Part shown: positions 1 to 19,166 of the stretch, piece after piece
Layout of the letters: the number at the start of each line of letters is the position of its first letter
Position numbering within the stretch: the first letter of the stretch is position 1
Origin: Bombyx mori
Lineage: Eukaryota; Arthropoda; Insecta; Lepidoptera; Bombycidae
Length of the DNA: 64,000 bases
Direction: 5' to 3'
Assembly: GCF_030269925.1 (NCBI RefSeq)
Contig: NC_085117.1
Span: forward strand, 3,977,001 to 4,041,000
Notes under the pieces: generated by a model
Databases searched by the model: none
What the model was told of the DNA's origin: nothing
The model's input: the letters and a program-made list of their open reading frames with translations, nothing else
Translations under genes and position numbers: made by a program

Positions 1-268
1 TAAATCAATCAAGAAAACATTACACACACTACATACCATGTATTTGACGCACACACGCATGCATACTATTTATTGTCAAACTTTTGTTCTTGACGTTTGT
101 GGTCAAATTGAGAATAGATTAAATATTGTTTGTCTTTATTAATATATTTTTATAGCATAGCCTTGGCGAAATTTGTGATTATAGAAGTATAAATTACAAT
201 CATAACAGTGTACAAACTTACAATTCCAATTAATTATAGTCGAATTTCGACTACTGCGGGGCCTCTAG
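1..268 (+). mobile_element. Helitron family 1, 3' part
   Basis: Cut by the window start. Ends with the 3' hairpin and CTAG at 265-268. Confidence 0.75.
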
Positions 269-671
269 TATAAATAAATCTACAGTGGTTTTTACGGATG
301 TTCCGTTATAACTACTGAACCATGCATCCGATTGACTTGAAACTTGGTATCCATGTAGAAAATACATGCACTTAATGGATAGGCTAATATTTATATGAGT
401 GTTGCACTCCCTAATGATAATGATAATAAATAATAATGTTAATTTAAAATGCCCAACGAAGCGGGCGAGTACGGCTAGTCTATTTATATATTTAGTTAAA
501 CAAGAATTGTTCGTTTAAAGACATCAATAACTCTGCGAAGGTCCTAAATGAAGCTGCAATGAAGCAGGGTAGGGTAAATTGAACTCATTACACTGTCTGC
601 TTCGCGGTCTGACTTGAATAAGGGTGCGTTCACGTTGCGCTCCCAATGGGATGCCATTAGTGATATATTTA

Positions 672-917
672 TTTTATTGCATAGATGGGTGGACGAGCTC
701 ACAGCCCACCTGGTGTTAAGTGGTTACCGGAGCCTACAGACATCTACAAAGTAAATGCCGCGATCCACCTTGAGATATGAGTTCTAAGGTCTCAGCATAG
801 TCACAACGGCTGCCCCACCCTTCAAACCGAAACGCATTACTGCTTCACGACAGAAATCGGCAGGGTGGTGGTACCTACCCGTGCGAACTCACAAGAGATC
901 CTTACACCAGTAAAAAA
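672..917 (-). mobile_element. Family A SINE, 5'-truncated
   Basis: Tail through the ACCAGTAA region; the tRNA head is missing. Confidence 0.85.
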
Positions 918-1441
918 ATTCTCTTATATTCATGGTTCGCTAATTTTGGGATAATTGCTTAGACATGAAAAATAGATATACGCTGTCGCGGGCTTTTTTC
1001 TAGGACTATTTAAGAAAAACATTTCCTATTTACATTTTAAACTACACGTATCCAACGGTTATTGGGGCGCACACAAGATTCTCTCGCAGATGGCAGATTT
1101 TATGCCTACTTACTTGACATTTCTCGTTATATTTTGGGTAATTCACACTATATCTTTATAAATTATAGTCTATGTGATATTTTGATATGTCGGCTATGTT
1201 ATTGTAAAGCTTCATCGAAATCCATCCAGTAGTTTTTGCGTGAAATAGTAACAATACCATACATACACTCTTACAAACTTTCGGGTTTATAATATTAGTA
1301 GAATTAACCATTGTAATTGACCGTCTAGTGAAGGTTTATGTCATAGTACCAGCTGATAATCCGTGAATACTTAAAAAAACCTATGATTTTCGACACAATG
1401 AACCATCACTAAAGTATTTCTATACTCAGTATTTATAGCTA

Positions 1442-1862
1442 TCTTTATATTAATACGTGAAGCAAAAACTTTGTATCCCTTTTTACGAAAATTGCGCGAA
1501 CGGAGGAGTATGAAATTTTCCACACTTATAGAGAATATAGAGAAGAAGTGCACAATGCTAATATTTTTTTAAATATGCATAAAAGATACATTAAATCAAT
1601 AAAGAATACATTACACACACTACATACCATGTATTTGACGCACACACGCAAGCATACTATTTATTGTCAAACTTTTGTTCTTGACGTCTGTTGTCAAATT
1701 AAGATTAAATATTGTTTGTCTTTGTTAATATTTTTTATAGTGTAGCCTTGGCGAAATTTGTGATTATAGAAGTATAAAATACAATCATAATAGTGTTTAA
1801 CTTACAATAACTTACAATTCCAATTAATTATAGTCGAATTTCGACTACTGCGGGACCTCTAG
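1442..1862 (+). mobile_element. Helitron family 1, complete short copy
   Basis: About 420 bp from TCTTTATATTAATACG (preceded by A) to CTAG at 1859-1862 (followed by T), with the 3' hairpin. Its middle has the GTATTTGACGCACACAC stretch shared with other copies. Confidence 0.8.
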
Positions 1863-2204
1863 TATGATATAAATACCTATTAGCAAAAATATTGTTAACC
1901 TTTAAATCATGTACTATTTTACATTAATGTAACATTAAACTCGTCCCTAGGAAAGGGCGAGGGTTACCGTTCAAATTAACCGGCTATTACGGCAAACGGG
2001 TCAGTTTTAACCAAAGTTAAATTGCTTTCCCGAAAACGACTTCTTTGGATTACAACAGTACCTGAGTATTAGATCGAATTGATCTGAATCTCATTTCAGA
2101 GATGCGACTTTGCCAAAACGCAAATTCTTAGATAATTGATTCATAAACAAAATTAAATACGTATCCAACAATTACTACTTTAAATACTACTTAAAATAAT
2201 ATGG

Positions 2205-2596
2205 TTTTTTTGGAACGATGTTCCCTATGACACGATGCGGAGGGGTATCCTAACCGGGAAAAAACGTCCGTAACGTAAAAGAGTTTTATTAGTAATGCAC
2301 ACAGTGTGCGACTTAACTTTATAATAACGTACAAAAAATAACTATATTTTTTATCATTCATTGACCACGATCTCAGAGCGTAAAGTGTATTTGCGCAATA
2401 CTGCCGTATACCATACATACTCTTATGCAAACAAGCGTGAATGAAGTGTACCACAATAAGTTCGCACGTTACCGAATGACCGTGGGTTGTTGCGAAACCT
2501 CCAGTTTTATTTTCTTTATACCTCGAATAGAACTTAAAATTAATGTTTTTATAATAAGAAACTTCGTTCCTATCTGGTGTCCCACGGCACCACACA
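2205..2596. mobile_element. MITE F
   Basis: Ends GGAACGATGTTCCCT and AGAAACTTCGTTCC inverted; body with CCTAACCGGGAAAAAACG and CACGTTACCGAATGACCG. Confidence 0.75.
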
Positions 2597-2624
2597 TATT
2601 TTTTTCCAAATAGATAACTAGACA

Positions 2625-2983
2625 CAGACGTGCGAACGAGCTCGCGGCCCATCTGATGTTAATTAGTTACAGGAGCCGATGGACATCAACAACATAAATA
2701 CCGCCACCCACTTTGACACATGAGTTTCAGTTCTACAGGCAGATCTCCTACCCTCTAAACCACTTAGACACAACTGCGTCGCGAGAGATTTCTCTATTCT
2801 CTCTTCTCTCTGTTCTCTGCCTATTTAGGCAGGGTGGTGGCACCTCTCCGTGCTGCCTCACAAGGCGCTCGACCAGTGATTGCGCAAATCATTCCGGTTC
2901 GGTTCCGAACACCTGCATCGCTGCTGTCGCATCGCTCGATACCAATGCGTCGGGCACCTTATCCTTTAGGCCACGATGAAAAG
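2625..2983 (-). mobile_element. Family A SINE, old degraded copy with head
   Basis: Many substitutions, but the tail, the GGCAGGGTGGTGGCACC block and the head TGGCCTAAAGGATAAGG are all present in order. Confidence 0.7.
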
Positions 2984-3034
2984 TCTTAAGAGCAAGTACG
3001 TTTTCTATTATCGCCCGTGTTTGCAGACGAGTTT

Positions 3035-3430
3035 ACGGCCCGCCTGATGGTGAGTAGTTACGGTTGCCCAGAGACTTCAACAATGCCAAGGGCAAGGCCG
3101 CTGCCTACCGCTTAATACTCTCCACAAGCCTCATTTGAAAAAGGACATGTCATAGGGCTCCGGAAACCCCGTGGAGGGGAGCTTATTCCAAAGCCAGATG
3201 TTACGTGGCAAAAGAGATCTCTGGAAACGCACTGTAGGTGAACGCAGTGGCTCCAGGTAGTATGGATGAGCTCTACTCCGGTGGCGGGCGGTGGGATGGT
3301 AAAAACGAGATGATGGCATCATCTCAAACAATTCCTCAGAGCACTCCCCATTGAACATATGGTACAAAATACTGAGGGAACCGAAGTTCCTCCACGGACC
3401 CAGTGGTTCCAAACGAACCGTGAGAATGGG
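3035..3430 (-). mobile_element. LINE remnant: RT C-terminus and 3' end
   Basis: The minus frame (3412-3131) reads GSLSILYHMFNGECSEELF, TARHRSRAHPYYLE, RNIWLWNKLPSTGFPEPYD, the usual C-terminus of Jockey/CR1-like polyproteins. The 3' end (3035-3115) recurs at 20345, 55395 and 57590. Confidence 0.75.
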
Positions 3431-3589
3431 ATTATCGACTTGCCGTGTGCCAAACTTTATACGAAGGCTTTATTTTCTGTAAACACACTGAGCATTATCT
3501 CTCGATTCTATAAATCTGGCCTAAAGTGACATAGTCTGTTTCAGTGTTCTAGAGTCAGGAAGTCATTACATTATTGCCAACGTTACGAA

Positions 3590-3805
3590 TACATAACAGT
3601 TGTAGTAGTAGCGGACGAAAGCCCACAAGTTTATCGCCGGATCTTCTCGGTGGGTCGGGATTTTTATCCGGTAGTAGATTCTGCGAAGCACTGCTCTTGC
3701 TAGGGGTCAGTGTTAGCAAACTCTCTCAGGTTGATTCAGTGAGCTCACCTAACCGTCAGGACGTAGCTGGAATAGCCCCTTAGGCTCCCAGCGAATGGAT
3801 AGAGA
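3590..3805 (+). mobile_element. Family B retroposon
   Basis: Family hallmarks: GCCGGATCTTCTC, GGTAGATTCTGCGAAGCAC-like, TGCTCTTGCTAGGG, GTGTTAGCAA, then GTGAGCTCACC and a poly(A) end. No coding frame. The poly(A) end suggests a SINE or a LINE 3' end. Confidence 0.7.
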
Positions 3806-3944
3806 AAAAAACGTTAGGCGAGAAAAAAGCGTTAAGGTACCGTACGCTTTCGAACCGCCATTCTAATATATTTGAGACTACGACCTCTTGTCTCAAAGGA
3901 CAGCGAACATTAACCATACGACGAACGCAAATCCCCCTTGACCT

Positions 3945-4117
3945 GTGTGCTTAGTGCGAGTTTTTTAACGTTCTCGATAGCGTAAAAGTTAACTCAAATT
4001 TGTATGGAGTTGGAACGTTTGCCTATGTTTGCCGCTAGGGGCGCTGTTCCAACTGCATACAAATTTGAGTTAACTTTTACGCTATCGAGAACGTTAAAAA
4101 GCTCGCACTAAGCACAC
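3945..4117. mobile_element. Fold-back element with 72-bp arms
   Basis: Left arm 3945-4016 starts GTGTGCTTAGTGCGAG; the right arm 4046-4117 is its reverse complement with a few mismatches; the 29-base spacer contains CCGCTAGGGGCGCT. Confidence 0.9.
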
Positions 4118-4289
4118 TACACACACAGATATCGTTCCGCAGAAAAAAATGTTTCGACGCAAAAACATCACCCCCAAAATGAAACTACAATTCCAAAATA
4201 CATTAATGTTTTATTTGTTTATATAAATAACATCTTAGAATAAAGACTAACAATATACGTGCGACTGTAAATAGTCAAACATAAGGTTT

Positions 4290-4405
4290 CAGCTTCTCAA
4301 GTGACCCTATCTAACGGTAAGGAGAGCTGAAGACCGGGCTCAGTGGTGTGGATTGCAAGAGGCTTGTGTCTACATGACGACTGTGGGCTGATGATGATGA
4401 TGAAA
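4290..4405 (+). mobile_element. RTE-like LINE 3' end
   Basis: AGTGGTGTGGATTGCAAGAGG then GGGCTGATGATGATGATG, the TGA-repeat ending typical of RTE-like elements in moths. Confidence 0.5.
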
Positions 4406-4480
4406 CAGCCCTCTTATATAGGGTGTTGCTTTTTTTATTAAAAAAAACACGTGTGGCACTCGGGGACTGCCGCGGTAAAG

Positions 4481-4847
4481 CTATTGCATAGTACTTTTTA
4501 TCAGCTTATGCAATTATAATTAGACAATAATAATTTAATATTAAAATAATAATAAGATAAGACCACGCTATATTTGTAAACATGAACAAAAGCAAAACAT
4601 TAACTGTCCCCTTCACACTCATAAGCTAGACCGCGCGAGAGAGAGATGGGTAGACTTTTCATGATGCGCATGCAGTGCGACGTCACACCGCGCTCTTGTT
4701 CACAGACACTACACAAGTGCAACGTGTGAATGTGTTGAAACAGAGCTACATGGTAGGCGGAGTGTGGGATGCTAGGTTTTATTTTCGTTACGGAATTTCT
4801 TGATTCGGTCGTCGCGCTCAAAGCCCGCGATAAATGCTATGCAATAG
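4481..4847. mobile_element. MITE E downstream of GNL1
   Basis: Ends CTATTGCATAGTAC and its inverted counterpart GCTATGCAATAG. All copies also share GTGTGGCACTCGG and CTGCCGCGGTAAAG just outside, so the true element may be longer. Confidence 0.7.
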
Positions 4848-4970
4848 ATTAAAAATGTTTATAGCGACCCACCCCGACTTTGTAAGTTTGTACCGCTAAA
4901 TCAACAATATTGTGCTCAGAGTATATTAATTATTCATAATAGTGATGTATGAAATGAAATCTCAGTAATA

Positions 4971-4987
4971 TTTATTTATTGCTTTAT

Positions 4988-4988
<1 letters not shown>
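4971..4988 (-). terminator. GNL1 poly(A) signals overlapping the stop codon
   Basis: On the minus strand AATAAA occupies 4988-4983, sharing the last A of the TGA stop (4990-4988), with further AATAAA copies at 4980-4975 and 4976-4971. If used, the 3' UTR would be only a few tens of bases. Confidence 0.65.
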
Positions 4989-15150
<10,162 letters not shown>

Positions 15151-16834
15151 GACGAGTAACTCTGTTAATTATGGACAATGTTATTATGAAGTAAACATCT
15201 TTACAACTGTTGAACTGCAAGTACAGTTTTAATATTTTTCTGGGTATTTTAATTATTTTATTGAATATCACGTCATAGTATTTTACCATTATACTTTTTC
15301 TCGCTCTGATGACCAGATTTGAAGATACAAAAGTAACGCTTACAGGTGTAAGTGTAAACTCAAAAAATGTAGGTACTGGGTAATGTATTATTTATCAAAT
15401 ATACTAAACTAATTGATCGTAATAAGCGATTAAGAATCTGATTTTCAAAAACCGTAACCGATTTTTAACCGTAATTAAATCAAGAATTAATAAACTTAAC
15501 TAATTAATAAAGAGAAAAACTAAAATTTGGAACACGAGGTCTCCTTGGAATATTATAATTGTACAGAAATAGTTTCAAACTTACGTTAGACTCAAAACAA
15601 GAAATCTATTCCTAATTTCTCACTGAAGGGCTTGAACTTATTATCTTTTTACCTATTTAATTGATTTTCGTGTGAATATGAAAATTATTCTACCGACCGG
15701 CTAACAATTGAAAACATTTTTTTTCACAGGATTGACAATTGACAGCTGACCGACAAATTAAAGGCATTGAACTCTGTTTTTTTTTTCAAATTTAGGATAT
15801 TTTCTAAGGGATTTTATGACCTAGTAACTAAAACTTTTAGGTCAAATCTTATTTTAATTTATTTAATTCTTATTTTTACGAAAAATGATAATATAGAGTG
15901 AAATGAAATGAAGATGAAATGAAGTGAGATGAAATTAAATGAAATGAGATGAGATGATGTAGGATGAAATATAATCTCAGTAAAATGGTGGACATTTACT
16001 AAGACTTTTCAATTGGCTCTTTGGACGATCCCAACAAGCTACGTCTAGCGGATTTGTTTCAATTTCCCACACTTGTGCACTTTCACAGATATTATACAGT
16101 TAAACCTGAAGAAACAATAAATAGACAAAATAAAACAAATCACACAACTTCACTCCCCGCGTTCCCGCCAAAAAGTAAAAATTTATGATAATTTTGACAG
16201 CTCACAGTAAGGATGCTAAAGTCATTGACTTTGGATTATCGAACATAGATTTATTCTCATGGAACTAGAAATTGATAGTTGCATGGACAGTAAGCTGTAT
16301 GGTCAAATTAAAACAAAAAAAGTTACATTACATTTAACTATTAAGTTCAGCAACAAAACCCTTCAACACCAGTTTCGATACGTTCTTTTTTTTCATCATT
16401 TATCCTATTGAATGCAATTTTTGTAGACGGGTTCACCTTTAGAATAAATTGAAACCAGGAATGAGATTTCTAATTATTTATTACTAATACAATGGTGTGC
16501 AACGTAAATTGTTTTATTATTATTCATCATCATCACAAGATTCACTACTACTAGAACTGTCCCTTAACTCTCCAGTTGGACTCGTCTACTTGTAAATTCT
16601 TGTTCACAAACTTCATTACATTACCATTGAAGCAATTTTCACTTCTTCTCAAATATTAAGTGTATTATCTGTGCGTCTTCTGACAACTGAGCACTGTCAG
16701 TGTCAACCTAAAGTCCTAAAGTAACCTAAAAAAACAAGAAGTTGACAATACACCAAACAACGCGAAAGTAGGAAAATAAACTTCTAATACAAATAAATAA
16801 TAAACTTCAAAACGAAGTTGATCATTACATCAAA
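15151..16834. promoter_or_regulatory. Divergent GNL1/LSM4 intergenic region
   Basis: This 1.7-kb stretch separates the two divergent start codons and must hold both promoters. It is AT-rich. A dispersed repeat fills about 15780-16180. I see no convincing TATA box at the expected distance from either ATG, so exact promoters cannot be placed. Confidence 0.5.
15780..16180. repeat. Dispersed repeat I, uninterrupted copy
   Basis: Begins near GGGATTTTATGACCTAGTAA, continues through GATGAAATGAAGTGAGATG, and ends CCCGCGTTCCCGCC. Lies in the GNL1/LSM4 intergenic region. Confidence 0.65.
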
Positions 16835-17254
16835 ATGTTGCCGCTATCTTTGTTACGGACAGCGCAGAACCACCCTATGCTTGTCGAATTGAAAAATGGC
16901 GAAACTTACAATGGTCATCTCGTAAGCTGCGATAATTGGATGAACATTAATTTACGTGAAGTTATTTGCACGTCGAGAGACGGCGACAAGTTCTGGAGGA
17001 TGCCGGAATGTTATATACGTGGTAGTACGATCAAATACTTGAGAATACCGGACGAGGTCATCGACATGGTGAAGGAGGAGACACAGGTTAAAGCGCGCGG
17101 TCGTAACGAGGTTTCCAAGGGACGCGGGCAAAACATGAGGACCGGTGGCCGTGGTGGTAGCCGAGGCGCATTCGGTAACCGCGGCAGAGCACCTCCACTA
17201 GCCCGTGGCGGCGGGAACCCGCGACCACAGAACAAAAATAAAAATAAAATGTAA
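16835..17254 (+). CDS. LSM4: LSm4, U6 snRNA-associated Sm-like protein
   Basis: A single uninterrupted exon of 139 codons. The Sm1 motif lies at about 16-43 ([14 protein letters not shown], then [10 protein letters not shown]) and Sm2 at about 62-74 ([13 protein letters not shown]). The tail from about 90 is rich in Arg and Gly with RGG-like repeats, as in LSm4 proteins, and ends in a short Lys/Asn run. LSm4 is a subunit of the nuclear LSm2-8 ring, which binds the 3' oligo-U of U6 snRNA in splicing, and of the cytoplasmic LSm1-7 ring in mRNA decapping; the RGG tail is linked to P-body assembly. The start ATG sits exactly at the family N-terminus. A poly(A) signal lies 13 bases after the stop. 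The gene is divergent from GNL1. The absence of introns is notable because the neighbouring genes are split into many exons. Confidence 0.97.
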   Translation: MLPLSLLRTAQNHPMLVELKNGETYNGHLVSCDNWMNINLREVICTSRDGDKFWRMPECYIRGSTIKYLRIPDEVIDMVKEETQVKARGRNEVSKGRGQNMRTGGRGGSRGAFGNRGRAPPLARGGGNPRPQNKNKNKM

Positions 17255-17266
17255 GATAAGTTTTTT

Positions 17267-17272
17267 AATAAA
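17267..17272 (+). terminator. LSM4 poly(A) signal
   Basis: AATAAA lies 13 bases after the LSM4 stop. Two more AATAAA hexamers lie inside the last Lys/Asn codons of the gene (about 17237-17249). Confidence 0.7.
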
Positions 17273-18399
17273 TTAAGTTATTTGGCTAAGGAATAGTTTT
17301 GTTTCATTTAAAGTTCAAAATTCCTCCATACATGCTGGTGCAAAGCAACCATATATTTGACCAAATCCAAGATTATTTATTAGTCATAATCCTGATGTAG
17401 AATTCATTGAAAATCAATAATATCTAAATAATTTGGAAACTGCAGATGCACAGGTAGTTATGAATTCATCAATCCATTAATATAAAATATTTAAGCTACC
17501 CATATCTCTGTTAAATCTAAAATGGGATACAACTTTATTATTTCTTGATATTTTAAGAAAATACATTTTTTTGTTTTATATCTTTAATTGGTTTTCACAC
17601 TATTCAATTCGTGTCAATATATAAAAAAAATCAAAGTATACTGAAATCATTTATTTACAAAAAACGCTTAAAGTAATAATACTATTGTATAATATGGCAA
17701 TACCCATTAATGAAATGGTAAAAAACAGAGTAAAAAAAAACAGTGTAAAAGCAATATTTTAATGATGATCCTTGAAACTTGATACAGATAGAGTTATCAC
17801 ATTTGAATAGAACACTTACTTAATTTCTAAGCTGCTAAGAGATGAGGAGTTCCATAGTCAGGATGTTGATCCTGATTATCACAGTTGACAGACCATCAGA
17901 CTATCTCATCAGAGTTGTCTAATTGTGACCATTTCATTGGTAAACTTAATACCTCATTACGTTTTTCGTAATTTATAATAGAATGTCTTCTCAATATTGA
18001 AAAAATTAATTGAAAGTTAAATATTCATATTGCTATTCACAATAAGAAATACCATTAATTTTCAATTATTTGCAGCCCCTACGTCAGTAACCCAGAACAT
18101 CTAAAAATTAGTTTCAAAGATAATACAATCATTTAAGGAGTACATATTGAAGAGATAAATAATTATATTTAAATTATTCCTCTTGTAGAATGTTCAACAG
18201 TTTATCTTTTAAAATCAATAAAATATTTCATCATAAAATGTGGGTACTAATAACAACTTATTAATGTTAATTTGATTCTTTTTTTTCAATGATAGTCAAT
18301 AAAAATCTTGTAATATATAATCAATAAATAGTCAATAAAAAGTTGAAACTTTATATACTTTTCTGGGGAATGTTTTTAACATGTACAGCACATAAATGT
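17273..18399. other. AT-rich spacer between convergent genes
   Basis: Downstream of LSM4 and beyond the 3' end of the zinc-finger gene. No coding frame, RNA gene or recognisable repeat was seen here. The following 18656-19015 is similar AT-rich DNA up to the zinc-finger poly(A) signal. Confidence 0.5.
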
Positions 18400-18655
18400 C
18401 GACGCTTGAAAGGCAAACATGACTAAGCGACAATGTGTGAACTTTACAGAAGACTAATTTAAAGTTGAAATACCTGAAAAAAATAAAAATTGAAACGAAT
18501 CTAGCTGTAGTAGAATCTAACTAGTAGCTGTAGGATGGAAATGATTTTAATAGACCTAGAAATATATATTTTTTGCGCATCGAATATGGTTATTGCCTAT
18601 CATTTATGTACAAAGCAGTTATTGTCGCTTAGTCACGTTTGCCTTTCAAGCGTGG
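18400..18655. mobile_element. MITE G with 35-bp inverted ends
   Basis: CGACGCTTGAAAGGCAAAC at 18400 and its reverse complement ending 18655 match at all but two or three of 35 positions; ATGT lies on both sides. No coding frame. Confidence 0.8.
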
Positions 18656-19015
18656 ATGTGATAGTTTAGTAAAAATTTCAATCATTATATCTATTAAGAC
18701 TGCTTTTACGATTTAATGTGGTGGGTCGTTCAAGCCAATGAAAACCGTAAAGTATTGAGCCAATGAAAACAATAACAAATGCGAGACAAGTACGAATAAA
18801 AGTAAAATATAGTCCCGGTAATGTGTAATATTTTCCCGGTAATTCGGCACTGCTGAGAAACTCATGATTACTGATAGACTGAGGACTGATGAATCTGAAT
18901 TCACCCCGACAATACAAATTTACGGTATTCACAATAATGAAATATCGGAAGTCATTTAAAGTCGAAGTTTTAAATAGTGTTGAGGATCCATTATATAATT
19001 ATTCTTATAAAAATG

Positions 19016-19021
19016 TTTATT
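19016..19021 (-). terminator. Poly(A) signal of the ZAD zinc-finger gene
   Basis: AATAAA on the minus strand, about 146 bases after the stop codon at 19167; it is the first clear copy in the sense direction. Confidence 0.5.
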
Positions 19022-19166
19022 TCATATGTTTAGACATACATGGTCACAATAGAGCGTGACTTGTGTTGATTACTTTAGAACATTTGTAGACACATCTACT
19101 TTAACAAAAGACGATCACTGGGAAGAGACACTTAAAGTCTTTCAGAAGAAAAATACCTAAACTTTT

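Noticed and set aside
2191..2652. 153-codon minus-strand frame
   Set aside because: Covers MITE F, which has a second copy at 58316 where the frame is not conserved.
4100..4860. Additional GNL1 exon or downstream gene at 4600-4821
   Set aside because: The frame is inside MITE E, repeated in reverse at 44357.
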